Of a DNA stretch of 64,000 nucleotides, positions 8,682 to 17,455 are shown piece by piece (the first letter of the stretch is position 1; each line of letters opens with the position of its first letter). The DNA is taken from contig NZ_JARBDC010000038.1 of NCBI RefSeq assembly GCF_036577625.1, positions 1 through 64,000 on the forward strand. Reading direction: 5' to 3'. The notes under the pieces are model-generated. The model worked only from the letters and a program-made list of their open reading frames with translations, was not told where the DNA came from and searched no databases. This DNA comes from Paenibacillus_AB sp036577625 (GTDB lineage Bacteria > Bacillota > Bacilli > Paenibacillales > NBRC-103111). A program made the position numbers and the translations under genes.

Positions 8682-9581
8682 CTAACCCAGTTTTCGAACA
8701 ACCCATCCCTTAACGAGGTAATGTCTTTCCCCGCTGAAATTCCAAAGCCATTCGGCTTCATAATCAACTTGTAACTCGTCTATTTCATCAAGCATAAAGC
8801 GGGATATTCTACCTCTAATAAATCCTCCTATTTGTTCCAGTGAATCCTGCACATGCACGTCCAGTAATTGCTCGGGAGAAGTAATAAAGCTTTGAGTTGG
8901 ATTACCAACATTCCCCCATTCATATTGTTCAGAAACGATGACAGCGCGGCCGCCGGCAAGCAATGATTTGGCGATCTGCTTTAAATGGTTTCTAGCCATT
9001 ATATCAGCCAAAATTGAAAGTTCATTTGTAAATAGAAATGGGTTTGCTTCATACGCCATTAATTGGAATGGAATAATTAACTGCGTTGAGATATTGGCCG
9101 AAATGAGAAAACTGTGGCTCCCAGGGATGACGCGCTCCGGACAAATCCGATATTTATGCTGCACCCAGTTCCGTAATATTTCGTTTGCAGCCAATAATTC
9201 TTGCTTCATTAAATGATTAAAGTAATCGAGTAATTTTCTATCATAAAACAGTCCTGTCAAATCTTTAACTACGGGACGGACCAACTTCTGCACTTGGGGA
9301 TCTAACCGTTGGATTGATCTTTTTACCGATTTTTCATCGATGTCCAATAAACTCGTTTTAGATGTGAAGTGAAATACGATTTGTGATAGGTTTATATCGT
9401 TACAGTTTCCTGCACCGAGAATAATCGCGCTTTTTTTAATGGGATCCCCATTGATCCCAATCGAAACCAGGTCCGAAATATAGTTCCGATGATGGTCCCA
9501 TTGAACCTCTACGACTTGTTTATTAAGCTGGTAAAAAGCGGTACCTGCCATTTCTAATGTAGATGTAGGCTTTTTCAACAA
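8682..9581 (-). CDS. Rossmann-fold, methyltransferase-like protein
   Basis: A 299-residue protein whose early segment (AIILGAGNCNDINLSQIV, then SLLDIDE) matches the glycine-rich loop and acidic second strand of SAM-dependent methyltransferases. The rest is mostly helical and not recognised, and no catalytic DPPY/NPPY motif is visible. That argues for a small-molecule or protein methylase, or a degenerate one. It starts with TTG at 9581 after GGGGGAG. Confidence 0.5.
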   Translation of the reverse strand: MLKKPTSTLEMAGTAFYQLNKQVVEVQWDHHRNYISDLVSIGINGDPIKKSAIILGAGNCNDINLSQIVFHFTSKTSLLDIDEKSVKRSIQRLDPQVQKLVRPVVKDLTGLFYDRKLLDYFNHLMKQELLAANEILRNWVQHKYRICPERVIPGSHSFLISANISTQLIIPFQLMAYEANPFLFTNELSILADIMARNHLKQIAKSLLAGGRAVIVSEQYEWGNVGNPTQSFITSPEQLLDVHVQDSLEQIGGFIRGRISRFMLDEIDELQVDYEAEWLWNFSGERHYLVKGWVVRKLG

Positions 9582-9597
9582 GAACTCCCCCGTCGTT

Positions 9598-9690
9598 TTA
9601 AAGTGATTGAAATCCCATATAAAAGAATAATGCCGCCAGGATCCAGCCGAACGTTTGGACCGAAATGAAAACCAATCTACGCATTGTCAT
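9598..9690 (-). CDS. Small single-span membrane protein
   Basis: A 30-residue peptide MTMRRLVFISVQ... with one hydrophobic helix. The start is fixed by GAAAGGAG 9 bases upstream of ATG 9690. A longer in-frame extension upstream lacks a ribosome site and overlaps another small gene, so it is rejected. Confidence 0.45.
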   Translation of the reverse strand: MTMRRLVFISVQTFGWILAALFFYMGFQSL

Positions 9691-9745
9691 TCCAATTACT
9701 CCTTTCATTTTCAATGCTATCAAAACCACGTCATGCTCGCTACTC

Positions 9746-9886
9746 TTATCGCAGTGCCGTCCGATCCAGGTCAAAATAAGAAAAAACATAATACCGGAAC
9801 ATAACGTTGGCTTCCCTTGATTTCTCCTGTTGCTCTCTTTCATCAATTACTTCGTTAATAAGTCTCTTTAATTCCTCTCGATCCAA
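9746..9886 (-). CDS. Short charged protein, candidate antitoxin
   Basis: A 46-residue frame that starts with TTG 10 bases after GGGAGG. It opens with a highly charged helix (DREELKRLINEVIDEREQQ). It lies 19 bases after the RelE-like toxin gene on the same strand, so it is a plausible partner in toxin-first order. Function is inferred from position and composition only. Confidence 0.35.
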   Translation of the reverse strand: MDREELKRLINEVIDEREQQEKSREANVMFRYYVFSYFDLDRTALR

Positions 9887-9905
9887 GATCGAACAACCTC
9901 CCATT

Positions 9906-10202
9906 TCAAGCTGAAAACCATTCTGCCGGGTCCGTCGAGTACAGGGTGGAATCTCGATTAATCACTTTCCCAATGATAATCCTTCGCTGATCCTCGTCGA
10001 TTTTATAAAAAATGCGAAGCCGTTTGCTCTTAATCCGTTTGATCTCAGTGTTTCGATTGACATGACCATAATCATATTCAATAGGTTTTGGATTAACCCG
10101 CAGAACATTCAACACCGCATCGATTTTTTGTTGTTCCTCTGGAGTGAATTTCCGGATTTCCTTCGTAACGCGTTTTGATGAAAACTGAATCAGAAATGAC
10201 AT
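9906..10202 (-). CDS. RelE/ParE-superfamily toxin-like protein
   Basis: A 98-residue protein of the RelE/HigB size class: an N-terminal strand MSFLIQFSSKRVTKEI, a helical region with PEEQQKIDAVLNVLRVNP, then beta strands with KRLRIFYKIDEDQRRIIIGKVINR. This matches the RelE fold, in which basic residues on the last strands contact mRNA. The start at 10202 follows GGTGAGGGC. If active it would cleave mRNA on the ribosome. The likely antidote is the short charged gene just downstream. Confidence 0.65.
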   Translation of the reverse strand: MSFLIQFSSKRVTKEIRKFTPEEQQKIDAVLNVLRVNPKPIEYDYGHVNRNTEIKRIKSKRLRIFYKIDEDQRRIIIGKVINRDSTLYSTDPAEWFSA

Positions 10203-10251
10203 GCCCTCACCTCCCGATTTTTTCCTAATTCTAGCATGGATCAAATTGATG

Positions 10252-10337
10252 CGCAATATCGTAATATTATGTTATTAAATTTTAAATTATAATATTGCGT
10301 TAAACAATTGCTAATTGTTAATTTTTCTTGATATAAT
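10252..10337 (+). promoter_or_regulatory. Recombinase promoter and upstream inverted repeat
   Basis: A sigma-A type promoter is visible: TTGCTA (10308-10313), an 18-base spacer, then TATAAT (10332-10337), about 65 bases before the recombinase. Upstream, CGCAATAT (10252-10259) and ATATTGCG (10292-10299) are inverted copies between the divergent toxin and recombinase genes and could be an operator for either. Confidence 0.55.
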
Positions 10338-10403
10338 ACAGTTATGTAAGATAATATTGTTGATGAACATTCTTTCTTTGCACCACTTAAGGTAAGGTGA
10401 TAT

Positions 10404-11453
10404 ATGGAGATTCAATCTTATAACTCTTCCCTGCCAACCTTGCAAAATAGTAGCTCGATGCTTGACAACGAGTTATTTTTAACCCTTTCAGTGGAAGGTT
10501 TTAAAAATACGAATTGGCAGGCCGTTCCAGGACCCATGTTGGTTTATCTGTTTCTTCACGACGAACCAACCATAGGCAAGCGGCGCTCCATGAAAACCAA
10601 GACAGAATACCTTCGCGACATCGAACAATTCCTTCATTATATTAATGAAGAAATCCGAACCATAGTTCCCGAAGATGCACTTGCCTATCAAACTTGGTTA
10701 GAACGCCAAAAATACGAAGCACCAACATTAAGAAGAAAAAGTACTGTAACAAAACAATTTCTACAGTACCTATATAAAAACGGTGTATTAAGTTTTGACG
10801 CCTCTATTAAAATGAAGCGAGTCGCGCAGCCCCTTGATAAACAAGTGAATCGTGACTTATACGAACATGAAGTAGAGCAGCTGCTGGAATATTTTAAAGA
10901 AAATGATTGGTTCGCATATACTCTTCTCCTCCTTCTAACGAGTACAGGGCTTCGAATTGAGGAATTAGCTTCTGCTAATTGGGCTAACCTTTTTATTTTC
11001 AGAACCAACAAGAATCAGCATCATTTTTTAAAGGTTGTTGGGAAGGGAGGCAAACCAAGGGATGTAAGAATCTATGAAGATGTGCTGCTTGCAATTTTCG
11101 AATTCCGGAAGCGTCGCCGCCTTCCTACAGAACTTAATCCTGGAGACTCAACTGCATTCTTCGCTAAACCAAGCGGTGGCCATTACTCTTCAACCTATTT
11201 GAGTACCGAGTTTTCAAAACTAATCGAACGAAGCGGGTTCCCGTTCGTAATCCATAGAACTGATCGAATCACCCCCCATACCTGCCGTCATTATACTGCT
11301 TCATTTTTAAGCAGCAGGGGAGCAGATATAAGAGCCATCCAGGATGCTCTCGGCCACGCATCGATCGTGACTACCGAGCGATATTTATGGCGTCATCGAA
11401 GACTTGAAAACCACGCCAGCACACGTATTGGCCAGAACTTTTTTAATCGTTAG
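10404..11453 (+). CDS. Tyrosine recombinase/integrase
   Basis: A 349-residue site-specific recombinase. The N-terminal ~130 residues form the SAM-like core-binding domain. The catalytic domain shows the first arginine in STGLRIEEL (~184), HTCRHYTASF (~292), LGHAS (~318) and the nucleophile in TTERYLW (~329), so all key residues appear intact. The distance from tnpA and the Tn3 end argues against it being the Tn3 resolvase. It more likely mediates integration, multimer resolution or cassette exchange for the element. A strong terminator follows immediately. Confidence 0.9.
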   Translation: MEIQSYNSSLPTLQNSSSMLDNELFLTLSVEGFKNTNWQAVPGPMLVYLFLHDEPTIGKRRSMKTKTEYLRDIEQFLHYINEEIRTIVPEDALAYQTWLERQKYEAPTLRRKSTVTKQFLQYLYKNGVLSFDASIKMKRVAQPLDKQVNRDLYEHEVEQLLEYFKENDWFAYTLLLLLTSTGLRIEELASANWANLFIFRTNKNQHHFLKVVGKGGKPRDVRIYEDVLLAIFEFRKRRRLPTELNPGDSTAFFAKPSGGHYSSTYLSTEFSKLIERSGFPFVIHRTDRITPHTCRHYTASFLSSRGADIRAIQDALGHASIVTTERYLWRHRRLENHASTRIGQNFFNR

Positions 11454-11482
11454 AATCTGCCCCCAGATTCTAACTTTTTTTT
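11449..11482 (+). terminator. Intrinsic terminator after recombinase
   Basis: A perfect 11-bp stem (11449-11459 with 11464-11474) with loop CCCC is followed by a run of T. The T-run continues into TTTGTCGAA, a consensus-like Spo0A box. Confidence 0.9.
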
Positions 11483-11652
11483 GTCGAATATTTATAGTAG
11501 TATAGAAGCTAATTGGTCATATATGGAAACACCTTTTTATAAAGTACAATGTGCTCATTTATGCAACATTTTTTTGCCCTTTTGTAATGTAGTTTTTGTG
11601 AAACCTTAAGATATGTTAGAATTAAATATCATGTGCGAAATGGGTGGATTTT

Positions 11653-11880
11653 ATGGCTCAAATTTTCGATATAACCGAACAGGCGACGTACAAAATGGCT
11701 TTGCGGCAGTATAGGGAAGGAGGACCGGTTTTCCTATTTAAGATATCGAAAATGACAGGTGATATCCTCTCTACCGAACGGCTTGAAGAAATCCCGAGCA
11801 ATTGGCCAAATGAATACGTTAACTCGCTTATGGAAAATGGGAAGATTCTAAAGTCTGTCGTATTTAATGAATCACATTAG
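11653..11880 (+). CDS. Small hypothetical protein
   Basis: A 75-residue protein beginning MAQIFDITEQATYK, with GGGTGG just upstream. It contains a mixed charged/hydrophobic core and no recognised motif. It is one of the few plus-strand genes here and converges on the minus-strand gene that ends at 11877. Confidence 0.45.
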   Translation: MAQIFDITEQATYKMALRQYREGGPVFLFKISKMTGDILSTERLEEIPSNWPNEYVNSLMENGKILKSVVFNESH

Positions 11881-12071
11881 AATTCCTCCACGATCTTTTC
11901 CAGGCTCTCTGCTAACCTAAAGGTTTCGTTAGCTATTTGCCGAATCAAATCTTCGTTTTCATACGCCCGACAACACGCAATCTCACTTTTGAAGTTATAG
12001 AGTACTGTTTGCAGTGCGATCAAAAGTACTGATTGCTTCCATCTCGTCTTATCATCTTGTCCATCCATCAT
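11877..12071 (-). CDS. Small hypothetical protein, coupled to upstream gene
   Basis: A predicted helical protein of about 64 residues. Its start lies within a few bases of the upstream gene's TGA stop at 12074, implying translational coupling. It has a CC pair and an acidic C-terminal helix. No family is recognised. Confidence 0.45.
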   Translation of the reverse strand: MMDGQDDKTRWKQSVLLIALQTVLYNFKSEIACCRAYENEDLIRQIANETFRLAESLEKIVEEF

Positions 12072-12073
12072 GA

Positions 12074-12916
12074 TCAAAGCTTGCGAATCTTTTCAATATA
12101 TTTATTGGACTTAATGAGGAATTCCGTGCTGTTCTTTCCTTTGTGTTCATTTTTTTTCAGCATGCCATATACAAGAACATCAAATCCGACTAAGTCCTTG
12201 TCCTTTAACGTGAAATACTTGAAATACTTCTCAAAAACGACCAACGTAAATCCAATGTCGTCTATTTTTTCAAAATCGATATATATGACCTTTTCTAATC
12301 TGGTAACTTTCGAAATAGTCCCATAAACAAAATATCCCGTATTTATCGCGCTTTCTGACCACAGCATTTTATGAGCGGTTACATGATCGACGATTAGAGA
12401 AGATAAGGGAACTTTCCTCCCCCCGCCTATGCTTAGTAATATGGAAGCCAACAGGTCAGGCTCGTAGGAGGTAAGTAATTTCGCAACCGTTTTTACTGAG
12501 GTTATGGTTCCAGGCTGCTTATTCTCGTTTTTCGGCTTTATTTCCACTCTATCTTCTTCAGTATCTTCCTTCGGATTTCGTTCAATCCCCTTCGGTTCAT
12601 AGTCAGGGTCAAGTTTATTCAGGTTTACCCGGATAACTGTTTCCTTGACTCCTTTCTTCAGTAAATCCTCTTGGTACTCCGCGACTTTCTTTATTGCCTG
12701 CAGCACACCGAGCGGTTCATAAAATCCGCAACCCGATACATGCTTAGAGTCCGCTTTACCTGTGGTCTTAAAGTGTGCCTCCCGCTCCCCTCTTGCAACG
12801 AAAATTAACGGAACCTTACAATTTTTATCGATGCAGAATAGTCTGTGCCCGTGCTTTTCAGGCTTATACTCTTCTGCACTCACAATTTGGCCATTAAACA
12901 ATAATGCCGTATTCAT
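12074..12916 (-). CDS. Zinc-ribbon-like protein of unknown function (CoiA-like N-terminus)
   Basis: A 280-residue protein. The N-terminal ~70 residues contain HRLFCIDKNC, then REAHFKTTG...KHVSGCGF, resembling the Cys/His metal-binding start of CoiA-like competence proteins. A charged low-complexity linker (about residues 105-145, rich in K, E, P) follows. The C-terminal domain is mostly beta strand, like an OB fold. The start at 12916 has GGGAGGGTGT just upstream. DNA binding is possible but is inference. Confidence 0.5.
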   Translation of the reverse strand: MNTALLFNGQIVSAEEYKPEKHGHRLFCIDKNCKVPLIFVARGEREAHFKTTGKADSKHVSGCGFYEPLGVLQAIKKVAEYQEDLLKKGVKETVIRVNLNKLDPDYEPKGIERNPKEDTEEDRVEIKPKNENKQPGTITSVKTVAKLLTSYEPDLLASILLSIGGGRKVPLSSLIVDHVTAHKMLWSESAINTGYFVYGTISKVTRLEKVIYIDFEKIDDIGFTLVVFEKYFKYFTLKDKDLVGFDVLVYGMLKKNEHKGKNSTEFLIKSNKYIEKIRKL

Positions 12917-13119
12917 ATACACCCTCCCAATGAACATTTGTATAAATTGAGCGAAGCCATTCAAATTTAATATCTGCAGCCTAGAGCCGTGCGATCGGCG
13001 ACTACCAGCAGACAACAGAGCGGCAATAAAACGCCCAGTAAATCCTATCGATTATGTACCACGGCCGGCTTTAAACAACTTCCCCCTCATTGCTAGATAG
13101 GAATTCAGTTTGCAAAAAA

Positions 13120-13150
13120 GGACGCAGAGACCTATTAAGTCTCTGCGTCC
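13120..13150 (-). terminator. Intrinsic terminator
   Basis: A perfect 12-bp stem (13120-13131 with 13139-13150). On the minus strand it is followed by TTTTTT, so it ends the group of genes from 14958 down to 13166. Confidence 0.85.
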
Positions 13151-13165
13151 TTCGCCGACAGACTT

Positions 13166-13666
13166 TCAAATGTATCCGTGCATCTTATTATGGTCAAGCC
13201 AATCCGATGGTCGGGGAATCGGAATCCATAATTCTTGATTATTTTTAACAACAGCATACTGTCCATATCCTTCGCGATCAACATACCAAACGATCCTTTC
13301 ACGAAGTTCCGCGGATGTTATATGAATTGGTTCGTGCGGCGGAGCGGAAGAAAACCTAACGAATGGACTCCATCCGAATAAAATAACTCCAAATTCAGAT
13401 AGATCATACGGTGATTCGTTAATCACCCAGACTCCAAAATTCTTACGTTCATTCATATACCAAATCATATCGTCCCTGAGAGGTTCGCACGGTGCCTTGA
13501 ATGGATATCCTTCATAGAGTGTCTTCCCCATCTCTACTTGGCGCCATTTTTCGCCAAGCTCTAAATAGTGCATATAGTGGCGATATTCTTGATCCGAAAA
13601 CAAATCACGAATAGATCCCGGTCGCCGATTACGAGAGGGAAATTGATAAATTTTTGCCAACGTCAT
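13166..13666 (-). CDS. Hypothetical protein
   Basis: A ~166-residue protein rich in aromatic residues (WYMNERKNFGVWVINESPYDL...). It is the last gene before a strong terminator and follows the four-helix membrane protein by a few bases. No known family is recognised. Confidence 0.5.
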   Translation of the reverse strand: MTLAKIYQFPSRNRRPGSIRDLFSDQEYRHYMHYLELGEKWRQVEMGKTLYEGYPFKAPCEPLRDDMIWYMNERKNFGVWVINESPYDLSEFGVILFGWSPFVRFSSAPPHEPIHITSAELRERIVWYVDREGYGQYAVVKNNQELWIPIPRPSDWLDHNKMHGYI

Positions 13667-13678
13667 CACCGCCCTAGG

Positions 13679-14260
13679 TCACGCGTTTCCTAAATAACTG
13701 AAAATCAATTGCGGGAGGAAAAATAAAACTCCCCCTAAAATCGCAGCACCATATGCATAAAATGAATATTTGCGTTGTAGCATTAAGTTATTTCGTATTT
13801 TTGCTGTACCAGCAAATATGGAAGCGATCATTATGATGTAAAGACATACAATGATTTCCCAGGCCTTGATGTACGATAAAAAAATAGAAATTGTACTGCG
13901 CGAGTTCTCATCTGTTGGAGATTTCGGTAAATCTCCAGATTCAACTTGATACAAGACGTAATAGGGTAAGAACGCAAGCGCAACCGCTATTATACCAAAT
14001 CCATAAGCGAAGAACTTAAAGCTTCTTAGCAAACTGGGGTTTTTGTTAAATTTTGCTATCAGAGCAAGTAGGATCATACAAGAGAATAAAATGAGCGCTA
14101 CAATAACGCCCCATTTTTGAAGATATGCAAGAAAGTTTATTAAATCATCGTTCGTTGGTAACGGTAATAATCCATCACCACTATTATCGCGGAGACTCGG
14201 AATATCCTGCGAAAAATAAAAACTATTCGCAATCTTCATAGATAAGACGTCCAGTAGCAA
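13679..14260 (-). CDS. Membrane protein with an internal duplication
   Basis: About 193 residues with four hydrophobic helices arranged as two similar hairpins. Each half has a helix, then a basic loop followed by a tyrosine-containing FKFFAYG- or KYSFYAYG-type helix ending in FLPY or FLPQ. This suggests tandem duplication of a two-helix unit. Its 5' end overlaps the preceding gene, so translation is probably coupled. Function unknown. Confidence 0.55.
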   Translation of the reverse strand: MLLDVLSMKIANSFYFSQDIPSLRDNSGDGLLPLPTNDDLINFLAYLQKWGVIVALILFSCMILLALIAKFNKNPSLLRSFKFFAYGFGIIAVALAFLPYYVLYQVESGDLPKSPTDENSRSTISIFLSYIKAWEIIVCLYIIMIASIFAGTAKIRNNLMLQRKYSFYAYGAAILGGVLFFLPQLIFSYLGNA

Positions 14261-14624
14261 GAATATTTAAAATGATTCCATCCTCGAACGTGAATTGGAG
14301 CTTTCCGGATAATATTTTTCTGTCGGGATGAATGTACTGGAACAACGTATATTCAATTACTTCCAACGCCATTTCGAGGTTATCCGGATCACATTCCCTC
14401 GAAAAAAAAGACGACATTTTCATCTGACCCTCATTATATCTAACGGACAACTCTCTCTCCCAGCTCACGCGCGGCGTGCTCTGCGGTCTAAAGTGTACCG
14501 CCAATTGGCCCCTGGTTTGCTGCCGAGTCAGAAACGGGCACTCTGTCTTCAAACTTTGACGTACCGTTGTCATTGCTTTTTTTACCATTTCATTGACTGA
14601 AGACCTCAATGCGATCCCTCCCAA
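14223..14624 (-). CDS. Hypothetical protein, paralogue of the next upstream gene
   Basis: About 133 residues. It shares the pattern P-x-V-S-WER and, near the end, LSGKLQFTF with the gene at 14590-14924, where these read PEITWER and VSGRVQLTF. The two overlap by 35 bases and look like an adjacent duplication whose products may form a heterodimer. The fold is probably a beta sheet with helices. No known family. Confidence 0.5.
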   Translation of the reverse strand: MGGIALRSSVNEMVKKAMTTVRQSLKTECPFLTRQQTRGQLAVHFRPQSTPRVSWERELSVRYNEGQMKMSSFFSRECDPDNLEMALEVIEYTLFQYIHPDRKILSGKLQFTFEDGIILNILATGRLIYEDCE

Positions 14625-14924
14625 ATGTCAATTGAACCCTCCCACTGACTCGCGGGGTTTCCATCAGTTCAGTTAATGATGTTTCAACATGTGACAAAGC
14701 TCTTTCCAGGACCTTCTTATAGTCGGTAAGACTCTCGTCGACAGGATAATCGTCTACTCCTCGGTTTAGAATTTGCCGCCTTTCCCATGTGATTTCCGGC
14801 TTACCAGTAGTACTTACGTCAATCGTTATACTATTTTCGACGCGTGATTCGGAAAGAAAATGGACATTCGCAACTATAAAACGGTTAAGAATATCGACAA
14901 CTTCCTTAACGGGTCGTTGCTTCA
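14590..14924 (-). CDS. Hypothetical protein, first of a paralogue pair
   Basis: Likely start MKQRPVKEVVDILNRF, about 111 residues, after GGAGGGC. It shares the WER and SG-x-x-Q-x-TF patterns with the downstream partner and is the first gene of the group that ends at the 13120 terminator. Confidence 0.5.
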
Positions 14925-15120
14925 TCAATGCCCTCCTCCCTACTATGCAATCACGCATTGTTAAAAAACACCACTACTATTTTTCTACAATTCTACCCGA
15001 AAACAATAACAAAAACAACGAATTTTATCGGAAAACGGAAGGTTCGTCTTTCCACGATAAAGCTGATATATAATAAATTTCATTGGAATAAAACTATAGA
15101 GAGAAAGGTACACAAAATCC

Positions 15121-15441
15121 ATGTTAACGATCGGTAAACGATTAAAGAAGTATCGAGAAGCACTAGGACTTTCGACAACCGAACTGGCCTCTCTTTCAGA
15201 TGTCGGTCAATCTACTATAAGTTCGATCGAAAACGACAACCAATCACCTCGAGTCGAAACCCTCGAAAGGCTTTGCGTTCCGCTTAATATCAGTATTGTT
15301 GATCTTTTAATCGATACCGAATATGGCGATCTCCCTCCCAAAATATTGAGAATGTTGCATTCTATTAAGCAACTCACATCTGAAGAGCAGGAATACCTGT
15401 CACATTTTTTGGAGCTTGTCCTTGAACGTACAAAAAAATAG
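15121..15441 (+). CDS. XRE-family (Cro/CI-type HTH) regulator
   Basis: A 106-residue repressor with the helix-turn-helix at residues ~3-57 (IGKRLKKYREALGLSTTELASLSDVGQSTISSIE as separate helices) and a short C-terminal helix. Size and order match the SinR/Xre class. It is divergent from the minus-strand group starting at ~14.9 kb and may control that group or itself. Confidence 0.85.
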   Translation: MLTIGKRLKKYREALGLSTTELASLSDVGQSTISSIENDNQSPRVETLERLCVPLNISIVDLLIDTEYGDLPPKILRMLHSIKQLTSEEQEYLSHFLELVLERTKK

Positions 15442-15560
15442 GACGGCTTTTTTTTCATTTCCCTCAAGCCTAATGACCTAGAACCATCGTTCCTATCAGC
15501 TATTATAAATGATTCTTTAGAATTATATCGAACTATGTCTCTTCGGTTTATTTCCTTGCT

Positions 15561-15583
15561 TTATCGGCAAAAAAAATGTCGAA
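15561..15583 (+). promoter_or_regulatory. Double Spo0A-box-like site before the kinase operon
   Basis: A near-palindrome with TCGGCA and TGTCGAA arms around an A-run. TGTCGAA equals the Spo0A-box core; the other arm is the box reversed with one mismatch. It lies 35 bases upstream of TATAAT at 15619-15624, which lacks a good -35, as expected for an activator-dependent promoter. An identical 23-bp copy is at 19056. Confidence 0.55.
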
Positions 15584-15655
15584 TAAAAAATACACAAACC
15601 ATACATATCGCTTAAAGTATAATATGATTGAATCATTTGGAAAGGAAGTCATGTG

Positions 15656-17446
15656 ATGGTTCAATCAGCGAAGATTTCTCTGATCCTTCTCGGAATTATA
15701 ATGATTCTTACAGTGAACATCCTGCTTTTCTATAATTTAACTAAGGACACTCTCTACTCCAATAATGAGCGTGAGTTGCAGAATATAGCAACGCATATTC
15801 AGTCAGCCATCGAACAATCTAGGCTTGGGTCTAAGCTATATGAAGACATGATTGGAGAAAAACTCCGAGCTGCCGCGGTTGCCGCCGAATATGCTTTGCC
15901 TAAAGATGTCGAAAAAGTAACAAATGAGCAGCTGGTAGAACTTCGAGACAAATTAATGCTACAAGACTTAACCCTTTTGAAAAAGACGAAAGATAATATT
16001 GTTCTCTATAAATCATCTGATCCCCGACAAATCGGTTTAGAGACTAAGGGTTGGGGGAACTGGTACAAAGGCTTTCAAGAACTATTCGAGACGGGAAACG
16101 TAACGATGGATTGGGGGCAGAAGTTACCGAACTATTGGTCCGGTCCGTATGAAGTAGCATCATCCAATACCAAGCAAATTTCTAAATGGGGCTATTATTA
16201 CAGCGGTAGCACGAACTATATCATCGACCCATACGTTGATGATATAGCCTTTGATAATTATCAGAATATTACTGGTATTAATGCCATTCTTGAAAATACA
16301 TTGAAAACATATCCGTTCCTTATTGAAATTGCGGGAATAAATCCTGCTACTTTCGGCAATGAGAAAACATTCATTACCCAAAAAGGAGAAGTTCTTGATC
16401 CACTTATACATAGACCAGTATTTTTTGGTGAATATACCGTAAAGAATACTGAGAAGGATGCTAAGTTTATTGATTTGGCCATCGAAACAAATCAATCAAC
16501 CCATTATGTTCAACAATTCGGCGAGAAAAAAATAAGCAAGACATTTATTCCAGTTCTAAGCAAGACTCTCGACGGAGTAACGCCAATTCCCGATCCAGAA
16601 GTGTTGTATCAAGAATATAAAGACGGGAGCACGAATGTTTCAAAAAATAAATATTATGTCCTTACTTTGACTTCTGATGTTAGGGAACTAGAGACAACAC
16701 TAAATAGCCAATTTCGTTGGCTCATAGCGGCAATCGTATTAATTACAGTAGTCAGTATTCTACTGGTCATTTTCATTATCCGGGTTGTCTCGAAAGCACG
16801 CGACAAAGCCGTGAAGGAAGCGTCCGTAACCTATATGGACGAACTACGGCAAATGTATTTAGATATCCGCGGTCAACGACATGATTTTCTAAATCATGTA
16901 AATGTAATACATTCCTTTGTAGAACTCAGAAGATATGACGACCTTAATAAATACACCCAATCATTAATTGAAGATACCCAAGTTTTGAACGATATTATTA
17001 ATATAGGCCAACCCGAAATAGCTGCAATCATTCAATCTAAAACAGTAACTGCGATGAACAAAAAAATATCATTCAGTCATGATATAAAAGTACAAGGATA
17101 TAGCTTAACTGGAGATAAGTCCGTTGATCTCGTGCGAATAATTGGAAATCTCGTTGATAATGCATTCGATGAAGTCCAGACTTTACCAAACGAAAAACGA
17201 TGGGTAAAATGTAAGGGTTGGGTCCACAATGGACAACTCCACTTCGAAGTAATCAATCCATTGTTAAAAGACGTTACTGTAGAAGCACAATCATCTTACT
17301 TCAAAGAAGGATTCACTACAAAGGAAGGCCATTCAGGGCTTGGACTATGGATTACTAAAAGGCTCGTGCAAAAAAATCGTGGCGAGATTCACTTACACCC
17401 GTCAAATGAAATATTCAATATAAAGATTTCCATTCCCGTATCATAG
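15656..17446 (+). CDS. Sensor histidine kinase, Spo0B-type (CitA/AgrC-like)
   Basis: A 596-residue membrane kinase. One membrane helix is near residues 8-28 and another near 355-380. They bound a ~320-residue extracellular sensor region with no family I recognise. The dimerisation helix contains RGQRHDFLNHV (phospho-acceptor His ~408), the SPOB_a type. The ATPase domain has NLVDNAFDEV (N box) and GLGLWITKRLV. Start ATG 15656 follows GGAAAGGAAG. It lies 9 bases before its LytTR regulator, with which it surely pairs. A double Spo0A-box-like site precedes it. Confidence 0.85.
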   Translation: MVQSAKISLILLGIIMILTVNILLFYNLTKDTLYSNNERELQNIATHIQSAIEQSRLGSKLYEDMIGEKLRAAAVAAEYALPKDVEKVTNEQLVELRDKLMLQDLTLLKKTKDNIVLYKSSDPRQIGLETKGWGNWYKGFQELFETGNVTMDWGQKLPNYWSGPYEVASSNTKQISKWGYYYSGSTNYIIDPYVDDIAFDNYQNITGINAILENTLKTYPFLIEIAGINPATFGNEKTFITQKGEVLDPLIHRPVFFGEYTVKNTEKDAKFIDLAIETNQSTHYVQQFGEKKISKTFIPVLSKTLDGVTPIPDPEVLYQEYKDGSTNVSKNKYYVLTLTSDVRELETTLNSQFRWLIAAIVLITVVSILLVIFIIRVVSKARDKAVKEASVTYMDELRQMYLDIRGQRHDFLNHVNVIHSFVELRRYDDLNKYTQSLIEDTQVLNDIINIGQPEIAAIIQSKTVTAMNKKISFSHDIKVQGYSLTGDKSVDLVRIIGNLVDNAFDEVQTLPNEKRWVKCKGWVHNGQLHFEVINPLLKDVTVEAQSSYFKEGFTTKEGHSGLGLWITKRLVQKNRGEIHLHPSNEIFNIKISIPVS

Positions 17447-17455
17447 GAGGAAGGT

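Noticed and set aside
9598..9846. 82-residue protein starting at 9846
   Set aside because: No ribosome site at that start, and it overlaps a better short charged frame; the ATG at 9690 has a good site.
10404..11453. Recombinase as the TnpI resolvase of the Tn3 element
   Set aside because: It lies 4 kb beyond the Tn3 right end, with unrelated genes between.
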